The notes under the pieces are model-generated. The model was given only the letters and a program-made list of their open reading frames with translations. It ran no database searches and was not told the origin of the DNA. Made by a program: the position numbers and the translations under genes. A DNA stretch of 64,000 nucleotides from Emticicia sp031378345 (lineage in GTDB: Bacteria > Bacteroidota > Bacteroidia > Cytophagales > Spirosomataceae), in assembly GCA_031378345.1 (NCBI GenBank), contig JANNDY010000105.1, positions 1-64,000 of the forward strand, read 5' to 3'. Shown here piece after piece: positions 31,844-39,962 of the stretch; the stretch's first letter is position 1, and each line of letters begins with the position of its first letter.

Positions 31844-33949
31844 ATGAGCGAACGTAGAACGTCTTTTTTTGACACCAAAATAGAATTTCTCAAAGGTGTT
31901 GGTCCATCGAAGGGTGAAATACTCAACAAAGAATTGAGTATTTTTACTTTTGGGGACTTGATAGAATATTACCCTTTTCGCCACGAAGACCGTACACAAT
32001 TTCATCAAATTAGTGAACTGAATGAAGGAATGGTAGCTGCCCAAATCAAAGGTCGGCTACGCTCTTGGGAGAAAATTGGAGAAGGTGCAAAAGCTCGATT
32101 AGTTGGACAATTTACCGATGGCACAGGCACAATGGAACTCACGTGGTTTCAGGGGATTTCGTGGATGGAAAAAAATCTACGGCTTCAAGGCGACTACATT
32201 ATCTACGGAAAACCAAGTATTTTTGCCCGAACTTGGCAGATTCAGCACCCCGATATGGATATTCTAACGCCCGAAAATGAGCGTGTTGGACATCTGCAAG
32301 CGGTCTATCCTTTGACCGATAAACTTCGCAAAAAATACATTGATAGTAAGCAGATTAGCAAGTGGATGAAAACCTTGCTTGAATCGGCGGTTACAAATAT
32401 TCGAGAAACTTTGCCCGCTTCGTTGGTGCAGAAATTTCGCATGATTTCTAAGCAAGAAGCCATTTATCATATTCATTTACCTATCAATCAGGAGGCACTT
32501 CGGCAAGCTACTCGAAGGCTGAAATTTGAAGAATTATTCTACAATCAGTTTCGCTTAATCAAGCAAAAACTCATCAGAAAGCATGATTACGCTGGTCAGG
32601 TTTTTGAAAAAACGCAATTATTGACCGAATTTTACCAAAAACATTTGCCTTTTGCACTGACAAATGCTCAAAAGAAAGTGATTCGTGAAATTTTCCATGA
32701 TATGCGGTCGGGGAAACAAATGAATCGCTTGCTACAAGGCGATGTGGGTAGTGGAAAAACGATTGTGGCGTTTATCACAATGCTTTTGGCAATAGACAAT
32801 GATGCCCAAGCGTGCTTGATGGCACCGACCGAAATCTTGTCTGACCAACATTATACTGGACTGAAAAAATTTGCCGAATTAATAGGTATCAAAATTGTTG
32901 AATTGACAGGCTCGGTTGGAAAAAAACAACGCCGAGTTATAGATGCGGGCTTGCTCGATGGAAGTATAAATATCATTGTTGGCACGCACGCTTTGATTGA
33001 AGACCATGTGCAATTCAAAAATTTAGGGCTGTGCGTAATTGACGAGCAGCATCGTTTTGGCGTTGCTCAACGAGCAAAACTTTGGGAGAAAAATCAAAAT
33101 TTCAGACCCCATATTTTGGTAATGACCGCCACGCCGATTCCTCGAACTTTGGCAATGACACTTTATGGAGATTTAGATATTTCGGTCATTGACGAGCTTC
33201 CTGCTGGCAGAAAACCTATCAAAACGATGCACAAATATGACTCTGACCGACTCAGAGTTTTTGAATTTATGAGAAGTGAGATTCAAAAAGGAAGGCAGAT
33301 TTATATAGTTTATCCTTTGATTGAAGAGTCGGAAACTTTGTCTTTCAAAAACCTCATGGACGGCTACGAGAGCATTTCGAGGGCATTTCCAGAATATCCT
33401 TTGAGCATTGTGCATGGAAAAATGGGTTGGAAAGAAAAAGACTACGAAATGCAGCGTTTCAAAAATAAAGAAACACAGATTTTGGTTGCCACAACTGTTA
33501 TTGAGGTGGGTGTTGATGTGCCAAATGCCTCGGTAATGGTCATTGAAAGTGCCAATCGCTTTGGACTTTCGCAGTTGCACCAGTTGCGTGGGCGTGTGGG
33601 ACGTGGGGCGGAGCAATCATATTGTATTTTGATGACCGACCATAAATTGGGTGCCGATACTCGCCTCCGAATGGACACGATGGTAAGGACAACCAACGGT
33701 TTTGAGATTTCGGAAGTTGATTTGTCGCTGCGTGGGCCGGGCGATATGGCAGGCACACAACAAAGCGGAATGCTCGACCTAAAAGTAGCAGATTTGGCAA
33801 AAGATGGTGAGATTTTGAAGTACGCCCGTGAGGCTGTCATGGCAATTTTAGACAACGACCCCAACTTAGAATCTACTGATAATCAGCCAATTAGGCTTCA
33901 TGTGAACGCTTTACGGAGTAATGAAACTAATTGGAGTCGGATTAGTTGA
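31844..33949 (+). CDS. recG: ATP-dependent DNA helicase RecG
   Basis: A 701-residue helicase that remodels stalled forks and branched DNA. The N-terminal wedge/OB domain is followed by a superfamily 2 core: Walker A GDVGSGKT near residues 300-307, the DExH-type box IDEQHRFGV near 400, TATPIPRTLAMTLYGDLD, and the C-terminal VATTVIEVGVDVPNASVMVI, QLHQLRGRVGRG. The length is normal. The last 80 bases of the gene exist a second time, downstream of a toxin-antitoxin-like pair, with mainly synonymous differences. Confidence 0.96.
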   Translation: MSERRTSFFDTKIEFLKGVGPSKGEILNKELSIFTFGDLIEYYPFRHEDRTQFHQISELNEGMVAAQIKGRLRSWEKIGEGAKARLVGQFTDGTGTMELTWFQGISWMEKNLRLQGDYIIYGKPSIFARTWQIQHPDMDILTPENERVGHLQAVYPLTDKLRKKYIDSKQISKWMKTLLESAVTNIRETLPASLVQKFRMISKQEAIYHIHLPINQEALRQATRRLKFEELFYNQFRLIKQKLIRKHDYAGQVFEKTQLLTEFYQKHLPFALTNAQKKVIREIFHDMRSGKQMNRLLQGDVGSGKTIVAFITMLLAIDNDAQACLMAPTEILSDQHYTGLKKFAELIGIKIVELTGSVGKKQRRVIDAGLLDGSINIIVGTHALIEDHVQFKNLGLCVIDEQHRFGVAQRAKLWEKNQNFRPHILVMTATPIPRTLAMTLYGDLDISVIDELPAGRKPIKTMHKYDSDRLRVFEFMRSEIQKGRQIYIVYPLIEESETLSFKNLMDGYESISRAFPEYPLSIVHGKMGWKEKDYEMQRFKNKETQILVATTVIEVGVDVPNASVMVIESANRFGLSQLHQLRGRVGRGAEQSYCILMTDHKLGADTRLRMDTMVRTTNGFEISEVDLSLRGPGDMAGTQQSGMLDLKVADLAKDGEILKYAREAVMAILDNDPNLESTDNQPIRLHVNALRSNETNWSRIS
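33870..33949 (+). repeat. recG 3' end, copy joined to recG
   Basis: Eighty bases ending in the recG stop codon. They align without gaps to 34673-34752; the last 41 bases are identical and the six differences are all in the first half, four of them silent. Confidence 0.9.
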
Positions 33950-34044
33950 GTGAAGCTATTTGGCGTTTTTATTTATAAAATTGCTTAGTGAAACAATTAT
34001 TTTCAATGAAAATATGTTTATTTGTAAAATAAAAACAGACAATT

Positions 34045-34260
34045 ATGACCTTACAATATTTAACCGATAAAAAGGGATTTCGTAAATTTGTTCAGATACA
34101 AATTCCTATAAAAGAATGGGAAAAGGCTGACAAAAAATTTATCATTGAAAAAGAAACCGAAGATGAGTTAGATTCTCTAACGGCGGACGATTACAGAAAT
34201 TATTTTTTAAAAAGAGGAAAAAAAATGATGGCAAAGTCATTAAATAATTATGAAGGTTAG
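34045..34260 (+). CDS. Possible antitoxin of a PemK/MazF-like pair
   Basis: A 71-residue acidic and lysine-rich protein (IPIKEWEKADKKFIIEKETE; LTADDYRNYFLKRGKKM). I recognise no named DNA-binding domain. It overlaps the next gene by 11 bases, the usual order and overlap of an antitoxin before its toxin. The pair sits between two copies of the recG 3' end, so it looks like a small mobile insertion. Confidence 0.5.
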   Translation: MTLQYLTDKKGFRKFVQIQIPIKEWEKADKKFIIEKETEDELDSLTADDYRNYFLKRGKKMMAKSLNNYEG

Positions 34261-34585
34261 TCAATGGGAAATAGTTGAAGTAAATTTTCAAATGCCCAAT
34301 AAGCGTTTTTTGCCGCACCCTGCATTAGTCATTTCAAATAATGATTTATTTGAGGACGAGGATTTCTTTTATGCTGTTTTGATGAGTACCAAGAATTATT
34401 TCCCAAAATATACCATAGAAATAACACCTGAAATGCTAACCAAAAACTCTGATAAAAAAGGGTATTTCGTTACTCATTTAATAGGACAATATACTTCTGA
34501 TGAAATTTTGACTAAAAGAAATATTTATTTAAAACCAGAATTTCAGGAATTAGTCAAAGCTAAAATTATCACTTCTGTTTTTTGA
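34250..34585 (+). CDS. Possible PemK/MazF-like toxin
   Basis: A 111-residue beta-rich protein: VSQWEIVEVNFQMPNKRFLPHPALVISN resembles the opening strand pattern of PemK/MazF (GDIxxVxF...KxRPalVIS). The later LIGQYTSDEILTKRN fits the end of that fold. Typical MazF catalytic R and T residues cannot be assigned with certainty. The start overlaps the preceding small gene by 11 bases. If it is a toxin, RNA cleavage would be expected. Confidence 0.5.
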   Translation: MKVSQWEIVEVNFQMPNKRFLPHPALVISNNDLFEDEDFFYAVLMSTKNYFPKYTIEITPEMLTKNSDKKGYFVTHLIGQYTSDEILTKRNIYLKPEFQELVKAKIITSVF

Positions 34586-34672
34586 AAAACGCTTCAAGAT
34601 AGCGTAGTTCCACTAATTTCTAAAAAGCAATATAACTATTTTCTTTATCTTCTTTTGAAAATAATTAGATAT

Positions 34673-34752
34673 AATCTGCTGATAATCAACCGATTAGGCT
34701 TCACATGAATGCTTTACGGAGTAATGAAACTAATTGGAGTCGGATTAGTTGA
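34673..34752 (+). repeat. recG 3' end, orphan copy
   Basis: A second version of the last 26 codons of recG including the stop, without the rest of the gene. Differences from the attached copy are one Thr/Ala, one Val/Met and four silent changes. It marks the far edge of the inserted segment. Confidence 0.9.
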
Positions 34753-34768
34753 TGGGGTCTTTTTGTAG

Positions 34769-34782
34769 ATGCCGTTTTAAAA
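34769..34782 (+). repeat. Left 14-base inverted repeat
   Basis: ATGCCGTTTTAAAA, the exact reverse complement of 35294-35307. The two enclose one small lipoprotein gene (539 bases in all). Confidence 0.6.
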
Positions 34783-34794
34783 ACGACTGACTCA

Positions 34795-35199
34795 ATGAAG
34801 CATAAAAACTCCTTTAGATTTAAAATTTGTACTAAAAAACTCATCACTAAATTGAAATTAAGACTTATATTTTTTACGATTATATTAAGTAGCTGTTCGA
34901 ATTTTAGAGAAGCAACTTGTGAAGAAGCTGCAGATTCAGTACGATCGGACTCTTGTAATATTGTAGTTTCAGAACATTCAACAAATGAATATAAATTTTA
35001 TTTAGAGGGTATAAATCCTCAAACGAAAAATAAAGCATATTTCAAAAAGATAAATTATACTTGGGCATATTGGTTTATTGATAAAATTGAAAAAGGTGAT
35101 ACAATAATAAAAAAAACAGGAGAGCTTAAGTTTTACATTCATAAAAAACAAAAAATTTTAGTTTTTCCTTTTGAATGTAATGGAGCTTATTACGAATAA
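34795..35199 (+). CDS. Small probable lipoprotein, unknown
   Basis: A 134-residue protein. The N-terminal 25 residues are basic, then LRLIFFTIILSSCS gives a hydrophobic stretch ending in a lipobox-like SSC. The mature part has no domain I recognise (KFYLEGINPQTKNKAYFKK; FYIHKKQKILVFPFECNG). The start may be the later Met-free region's upstream ATG only; no alternative ATG exists before the signal. It lies between 14-base inverted repeats beside the recG island. Confidence 0.5.
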   Translation: MKHKNSFRFKICTKKLITKLKLRLIFFTIILSSCSNFREATCEEAADSVRSDSCNIVVSEHSTNEYKFYLEGINPQTKNKAYFKKINYTWAYWFIDKIEKGDTIIKKTGELKFYIHKKQKILVFPFECNGAYYE

Positions 35200-35293
35200 A
35201 TTTACAATAGTTCACTCCAGTTATCCTTTATGTTATAAGAAAGACAAGAGGAAATTCGGATAAATTTTTATCTGCAGTGGAGCTATTACCCAG

Positions 35294-35307
35294 TTTTAAA
35301 ACGGCAT
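35294..35307 (-). repeat. Right 14-base inverted repeat
   Basis: TTTTAAAACGGCAT, the exact inverse of 34769-34782. Confidence 0.6.
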
Positions 35308-35351
35308 TGGGTGACTTGTCCTAAAATAGGTTTACAAAAAACAATAACAAA

Positions 35352-35387
35352 AAAATGAGCCAAATAAATTAATATTTGACTCATTTT
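35352..35387. terminator. Hairpin terminator downstream of the LysM gene
   Basis: A 15-base stem (35352-35366 with 35373-35387) with one G-U pair, A-rich before and nine T after. It lies 25 bases past the stop of the LysM gene on the minus strand. Confidence 0.75.
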
Positions 35388-35412
35388 TTTTTAAACGTAC
35401 TCTATAAAAAAA

Positions 35413-35871
35413 TTAAAGAGCAGGGATTCTTAATACTTGACCAGGATAAATTTTATCTGGGTGAGTAAGCATTGGCTTATTAGCTTCAAATATCACAGGG
35501 TATTTCATTGCATCGCCGTAAACAGTTTTCGCAATTTTCGACAAAGTATCACCTTTTTCTACCGTGTGGAATGTTGCTTCTGGCTCAGGATTAGCAACTA
35601 CCAATTGGTTATCAACCATGTGTACGCCTTCAACATTTCCAACTGCCAAAGAAATTTTTTCAGCATCTTCTTGCGAATCTACTTCACCAATTAAACTTAC
35701 GGTATCACCGCTTGTTTTGATAGTAAGGCTGTTGAATGCCAAGCCAAGTTGTTGAACATGTGCCAATAAAGCACTTGCTTTTAATTCTTCTTTTTCTGCT
35801 ACAGGTGCTGCCTCTTCTTTATGACCGAAAAGTTTCTCGCCTACACCCTTAAAAAATGACATTAGTCCCAT
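35413..35871 (-). CDS. BON-LysM protein, Kbp/YgaU-like
   Basis: A 152-residue protein with no signal peptide. Residues ~28-93 form a BON domain (SLTIKTSGDTVSLIGEVDSQ; VHMVDNQLVV). Residues ~99-150 form a LysM domain (FHTVEKGDTLSKIAKTVYGD; YPGQVLRIPAL). This is the layout of E. coli Kbp, a cytoplasmic potassium-binding protein. The ATG three codons later (MSFFKG) is an equally good start. A strong promoter lies 41 bases upstream. Confidence 0.85.
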   Translation of the reverse strand: MGLMSFFKGVGEKLFGHKEEAAPVAEKEELKASALLAHVQQLGLAFNSLTIKTSGDTVSLIGEVDSQEDAEKISLAVGNVEGVHMVDNQLVVANPEPEATFHTVEKGDTLSKIAKTVYGDAMKYPVIFEANKPMLTHPDKIYPGQVLRIPAL

Positions 35872-35911
35872 TTTGAGTAATTTGTTTGTGATTTAAAAAT
35901 TAAACTATTTG

Positions 35912-35940
35912 CAAATGTATTAAAAACTTAATTTGTTCAA
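35912..35940 (-). promoter_or_regulatory. Promoter of the Kbp-like gene
   Basis: On the minus strand TTG (35938-35940), 18 bases, then TACATTTG (35912-35919). Confidence 0.65.
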
Positions 35941-36102
35941 CAAAAAAAACGCTTTTTTTGTGTTTTTATTTACTAATCGGTAACATTCGCCTTTTTACAT
36001 TTACAGATATTAGACTTTTTTTTAAAATAAAGTAACATAGAAATCCACGATTTAATTTATTAGCCGTCATTTGGAGTAGCTGTATAATGAAAATTACTTA
36101 TT

Positions 36103-37407
36103 TTACTTCACAGGCACACTTTCTTTCATGATTTTTTCAAGAACGTCGCAACTTGAAATGTAGGAAATTTCTTTTTGATAAAGTCCCCCATTGATAATAA
36201 AAGGAGTAGGATTTGCCTTGAAAAAAGCCTTTTTGTAAGCATCTTTCATTTTTTCTAAGCCAATATCTTGGCGTTTTTCGTTGATTTCGACTTCGCTGTA
36301 CTCACCTAATTGTTCTTTTTTCCAAAACTTTTTGTTTCCAATTTCTTTGGCATTTTCGCAAGTAAGATTTGACTCTAATTGTAGTTGAATTACTTGAACT
36401 TTGCCCATGGAGTAAGCGATTGGTAAACCATCCATTGCTTTTGTGATTTTATTAAACCGCAAAGGTATAATATGATTGATTTGGTCAGGTTGAACTTTGC
36501 CTTCTCTAATTGCTTGTATAATAAAAGGCAACATTTCTTTATCAGAACTGGCAAAAGTATTTGTTAAAAGGCTGCTGATCAGGCTTTTAACAAATACAAA
36601 TTCGTGATAGTCTTGATAATAAGTGTAAATATTCCCAAATTTGGAAACTCGTTTTGTGTCATTTCCAGACAAACCGATAATGTTTTCATCTGGGAAACCA
36701 TCATTTTCTACAAATTGCATTGTTTTTTGAAATGCTATTTCATTGTTTTTGCTGTAGATTTTATCATTGATTTTTTGAAGGCTATCATATTGCTGTTTAA
36801 TGTTTTTGGGCATCTGAGTATTGAAAATCAAGCTATCAGTAGGGAATATGATTCGATAGGCAACGGTTTCTTTTTTAGTAGAATCTGGTTTATACTTAAA
36901 AGTTTCTTTATAAAACTTTCTAAGTTCGGGCGTAAGAGGCGTATAAATTTCTTTTGTACTCAAAGCATACAATTTATTCAAACTATCTCGCAACGCCCAA
37001 TTTATATTAGGCTTTACTAATTTCATTTGTTTTTCAAAAGCACTCCAACGCTTACAAGTATCTGCCACATAATGAAAAAAAACATCTTTTCGTAAACTGT
37101 CGGAAGGATAACCTTTTTCAATGATTTTTTCTAAATAATCAAATGTTAAAGGCAACTTTCCTGCCATTGCGGCACAAATGGCAGCATTATAATAATCTTT
37201 GGCAAATGGTTTTTTGACATTGGCAAAGGCTTCTTTATAAAAATCAAGAGCTTCATAATAATTGGTATCGCAAATTGCTAACTCAGCTTCGTTGATAATA
37301 GGGTGATAAATTCGAGTGAAATCGCCTTGAGCGAAACAGCCACCGCCCCACAGTGGAGCTACCCAAAGGGGGGATAAAAAAACAAGAATTAGTAACAATT
37401 TTTTCAT
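36103..37407 (-). CDS. Exported protein of unknown function with repeat-encoded signal segment
   Basis: A 434-residue protein. The N-terminus MKKLLLILVFL is followed by SPLWVAPLWGGGCFAQ; the SPLWVAPLWGGG part is encoded by a GC-rich dispersed repeat, so the signal peptide has been lengthened in frame. Residues ~35-100 look TPR-like (YYEALDFYKEAFANVKKPFA; GKLPLTFDYLEKIIEKG). The remainder is mixed helix and strand with a late Cys pair (SNLTCENAKE; YISSCDVLE). I recognise no family. It has no close partner gene. Confidence 0.65.
   Translation of the reverse strand: MKKLLLILVFLSPLWVAPLWGGGCFAQGDFTRIYHPIINEAELAICDTNYYEALDFYKEAFANVKKPFAKDYYNAAICAAMAGKLPLTFDYLEKIIEKGYPSDSLRKDVFFHYVADTCKRWSAFEKQMKLVKPNINWALRDSLNKLYALSTKEIYTPLTPELRKFYKETFKYKPDSTKKETVAYRIIFPTDSLIFNTQMPKNIKQQYDSLQKINDKIYSKNNEIAFQKTMQFVENDGFPDENIIGLSGNDTKRVSKFGNIYTYYQDYHEFVFVKSLISSLLTNTFASSDKEMLPFIIQAIREGKVQPDQINHIIPLRFNKITKAMDGLPIAYSMGKVQVIQLQLESNLTCENAKEIGNKKFWKKEQLGEYSEVEINEKRQDIGLEKMKDAYKKAFFKANPTPFIINGGLYQKEISYISSCDVLEKIMKESVPVK
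37340..37374. repeat. GC-rich repeat inside a signal-peptide coding region
   Basis: CCACCGCCCCACAGTGGAG followed by CTACCCAAAGGGGGGATA. CCCC/GGGG ends and an inner CACAGTGG part; it adds 12 codons in frame to the signal peptide of the surrounding gene. Confidence 0.65.
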
Positions 37408-37525
37408 GATTTTGTGGGGGAGATTGTGGTGCGAACATTCTGTTCGCTATTATGTTGAGGAAATCAAACTATAGCGTTTGTAATATTATCGTTCAACAAA
37501 CAAGTTTATTTCATCTAAAAATAGA

Positions 37526-37553
37526 AAAACCTGCTCATATTTGGGCAGGTTTT
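37526..37553. terminator. Intrinsic terminator of the PurS-region operon
   Basis: An 11-base stem AAAACCTGCTC / GGGCAGGTTTT (one G-U) with a six-base loop, 30 bases past the stop of the membrane-protein gene on the minus strand. Confidence 0.75.
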
Positions 37554-37582
37554 CAATGACATTAACAAAGTCTTAACAGATT

Positions 37583-38083
37583 TTATGCAAGATATTTGAG
37601 ATTCATGGCATAAAGTCCAGTAAAAATAGCTGAGGCAATAAACGACATGATACCAACTGACCAGCCAATTTGTCCGCCAAAAATGATAATTGGAGCTAAA
37701 ATTCCGACAATATTTCCTGCGATATAAACCATAAAACCTTTTTTTCGTAGTCCCCACATCCAAATCGCACCAAGAAGCAATAAAAGTGCTGAAATCAAAG
37801 TAATGCCTCCCGACAAAACAAGCTTGTCTTTTTCAAAAAGTTTGGCAGTTTCAGCTTGAGATTCTTCTATTTTTTCGAGGTCATCTTCTTTCATGTATTT
37901 CGAAAACATATCCATCATCATTTCGTTAGCTTGGTCTTTTTTTTCCATGACTGTTTCGGGCGAAAAAGTATTTGGAATTGCTCCATAAAACTTATAGGCG
38001 TTCCAAACCAATGTGAGAATACATAAAATTGTCAAAAATGTCGGGCGAACCGAGTATTGTTTTTCATCGAAAGGGTTTTCCAT
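37583..38083 (-). CDS. Four-helix membrane protein, unknown
   Basis: A 166-residue inner-membrane protein. It has membrane segments near residues 15-33 (FLTILCILTLVWNAYKFYG), 90-110 (GGITLISALLLLLGAIWMW), 117-136 and 140-160. Between the first two is an acidic helical loop rich in Met and Glu (MMMDMFSKYMKEDDLEKIEE). The family is not recognised. It lies last in the minus-strand cluster with purS and pssA. Confidence 0.65.
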   Translation of the reverse strand: MENPFDEKQYSVRPTFLTILCILTLVWNAYKFYGAIPNTFSPETVMEKKDQANEMMMDMFSKYMKEDDLEKIEESQAETAKLFEKDKLVLSGGITLISALLLLLGAIWMWGLRKKGFMVYIAGNIVGILAPIIIFGGQIGWSVGIMSFIASAIFTGLYAMNLKYLA

Positions 38084-38090
38084 AAATAGA

Positions 38091-38116
38091 TTCGAGATAT
38101 GAGATTTGAGAAACGA
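38091..38116. repeat. AT-rich GAGATATGAGA repeat before the membrane-protein gene
   Basis: GATTCGAGATATGAGATTTG wording, matching 11234-11278 and 38398-38432. Confidence 0.5.
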
Positions 38117-38139
38117 GATGATTTTGGTAAAAAGTGCCG

Positions 38140-38391
38140 TCAGACAGCTTTTACTTCAAAAGTATATTCTTCCATAATCAAATTGGCGAGGAGCTTTTTG
38201 CAGGCATCGTCCACCAGACTTTCGGCGGCAGCTTGGTCGGCTGCTTCAATGGTCATGTTGATATGTTTGCCAATGCGACAATCACTAATTGCGTGAATAT
38301 CAAGGTTTTTCAACCCTAACATTACAGCTTTTCCTTGTGGGTCAAGGATTTCCTTAATAGGCATTACATCAATCGAAGCGAGAAAAGTCAT
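38140..38391 (-). CDS. purS: Phosphoribosylformylglycinamidine synthase subunit PurS
   Basis: An 83-residue PurS: MTFLASIDVMPIKEILDPQG, the motif GLKNLDIHAISDCRIGKHI and the end MEEYTFEVKAV. It bridges PurL and PurQ in the fourth step of purine synthesis. purL and purQ are not in the window, which implies a scattered pathway. Confidence 0.92.
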   Translation of the reverse strand: MTFLASIDVMPIKEILDPQGKAVMLGLKNLDIHAISDCRIGKHINMTIEAADQAAAESLVDDACKKLLANLIMEEYTFEVKAV

Positions 38392-38397
38392 TTTTTA

Positions 38398-38432
38398 AGA
38401 TATGAGATATGAGATACGGGATTTGAGATTTT
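38398..38432. repeat. AT-rich GAGATATGAGA repeat between pssA and purS
   Basis: GATATGAGATATGAGATACG and GGATTTGAG, the third copy of this family in the window. It touches the pssA stop codon. Confidence 0.5.
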
Positions 38433-39175
38433 TATTTTTCAATAAAATTATTCACAATCGACATAACAATATATAAAAATATTATGAGCGGAATGGCAAC
38501 GAATTGCAATACCACCAGCAAAATTACGGAAAGAATTAGAAATATGTACTTGATTTTGTTATCATTCCACGAAAAACTTTTAAACTTCAAGGCAAACAAG
38601 GGAATTTCGGAGATAAGTAGATAGCTCATTATCAAAGTATAGCCTATCAAAAAGTATTGATTTTGAATAATAAAAGCATATTCAGGATTGAAATTTATTA
38701 TCAAAGGAAAGGCAGCAACCACAAAGGCATTGGCAGGAGTTGGCACACCAATAAATGACTCTGACTGACGTGTATCAATATTGAATTTGGCTAAACGTAA
38801 ACAAGAAAAAAGTGCTAAAATGAAGGAAATATAAGCTAAAAGTGGAAGTGGAGCTATGTGAGAAATAATATCTGACGGCACAAAAGTTGCTAAAAGGGAA
38901 TCTTTATTGAGTGATTTTTGCATCAATTTTGCAATAATAAATGAAGGCAAAACTCCAAAAGTTACCATATCGGCAAGCGAATCGAGTTGTTTGCCAATTT
39001 CGGAATGTTGCTTTAATAATCGTGCTACAAAACCATCAAGAAAGTCGAGAATCCCTGCAATAAATATCAAATAAGAAGCAAAAAGCAAGTTTCCTTCAAA
39101 AACAAAAACAATTCCCAAGCACCCACAAAGTAGGTTTCCGAGAGTCATTATGTTGGGTATTGTAAATAATTTCAT
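38432..39175 (-). CDS. pssA: CDP-diacylglycerol-serine O-phosphatidyltransferase
   Basis: A 247-residue integral membrane enzyme that makes phosphatidylserine from CDP-diacylglycerol and serine, the precursor of phosphatidylethanolamine. The CDP-alcohol phosphotransferase motif is complete: D47-G48-x2-A51-R52-x8-G61-x3-D65-x3-D69. About seven membrane segments follow. It starts at 39175; the leader carries CATTCACTCATT eight bases before the ATG. Confidence 0.93.
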   Translation of the reverse strand: MKLFTIPNIMTLGNLLCGCLGIVFVFEGNLLFASYLIFIAGILDFLDGFVARLLKQHSEIGKQLDSLADMVTFGVLPSFIIAKLMQKSLNKDSLLATFVPSDIISHIAPLPLLAYISFILALFSCLRLAKFNIDTRQSESFIGVPTPANAFVVAAFPLIINFNPEYAFIIQNQYFLIGYTLIMSYLLISEIPLFALKFKSFSWNDNKIKYIFLILSVILLVVLQFVAIPLIIFLYIVMSIVNNFIEK

Positions 39176-39180
39176 GAAAA

Positions 39181-39235
39181 TTCAATGAGTGAATGAGTGA
39201 AGCGGTACGCCGCCCGTTATGAATGAGTGAATAAA
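39181..39235. repeat. Composite repeat in the pssA leader
   Basis: In the pssA direction: TTCACTCATTCA, then AACGGGCGGCGTACCGCTTC (39199-39218), then CATTCACTCATT. The GC-rich core matches the repeat inside the cyclo-ligase gene (18033-18083); the CATTCACTCATT units recur before argB, the deacylase gene and the GroES-like gene. Confidence 0.65.
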
Positions 39236-39286
39236 CCTTGGATTTCAAGTATTTTCACAAATCACAACATTTATAATTGAAACTTA

Positions 39287-39925
39287 TCAAATCAAAAAAG
39301 GATTTGTCTTACGCTCGTAACCAATGGTTGTTGGCTCGTTATGTCCTGCATAAACTGCGTAATCGTCGTCCAAAGTCATAAATTTTGTTTGAATACTATT
39401 TATCAAAGCTTCGTGGCTACAAAAAGGGAAATCTGTTCGTCCGATACTTCCTCTAAAAAGTACATCGCCACCAATAATAAATTTTTGAGCATGATTTACA
39501 AAAGCCAAATGTCCGGGAGCATGACCGGGAACAAAAAGAATGTCAAGAACAGAATTTCCAAACTCAATTTTATTGTTTTCATCAATAAATTCGTCGGCAA
39601 CGACTGGTTCGTAACCTTTTATTCCCCACATTTTGCAACGGTTTTCGACATCTGCCAAAATCGGCATTTCGTTTTTGTGCATCAGCATTTTTACACCGTA
39701 TTTTCGCTTCACAAACGCACTTCCAAAAACATGGTCGAGATGTGCATGAGTTTGTAGTAAATACTTGACTATCAGCCTATTATCTAAAACAAAATCAGCT
39801 AATTCTTCTTTTTCATATTGAGCCAAACAACCCGGGTCAATGATAACGGCTTCGTGAGTTTCGTCCCACAAAATATAAGTATTTTCGGCAATCGGAGAGA
39901 AAGTAAAGGAATGTATGTTTATCAT
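39287..39925 (-). CDS. MBL-fold metallo-hydrolase, glyoxalase II-like
   Basis: A 212-residue protein with the zinc-binding signature THAHLDHV at residues 59-66, the later GHAPGHLAFV and the C-terminal GHNEPTTIGYERKTNPF. This is the YcbL/glyoxalase II-like branch, which hydrolyses thioesters such as lactoylglutathione-like substrates. The start is the ATG at 39925 (MINIHSFTFS); the TTG eight codons earlier is less likely. It is in a minus-strand run with the RsmI-like gene and pssA. Confidence 0.88.
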   Translation of the reverse strand: MINIHSFTFSPIAENTYILWDETHEAVIIDPGCLAQYEKEELADFVLDNRLIVKYLLQTHAHLDHVFGSAFVKRKYGVKMLMHKNEMPILADVENRCKMWGIKGYEPVVADEFIDENNKIEFGNSVLDILFVPGHAPGHLAFVNHAQKFIIGGDVLFRGSIGRTDFPFCSHEALINSIQTKFMTLDDDYAVYAGHNEPTTIGYERKTNPFLI

Positions 39926-39962
39926 TGATTTTAAGCTATGGGAAGGCAATTTGTTTGTTTAA

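Larger units (their letters stand above)
35200..35412. other. Gene-free stretch with repeat debris
   Basis: Contains CAGTGGAGCTATTACCCAG (about 35275-35293), a weakened copy of the CAGTGGAGCTACCC wording found in a signal peptide at 37340-37374, then the right inverted repeat. The wording TGACTTGTCCTAAAATAGG (35312-35330) resembles ends of IS3-type elements. No gene. Confidence 0.4.
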
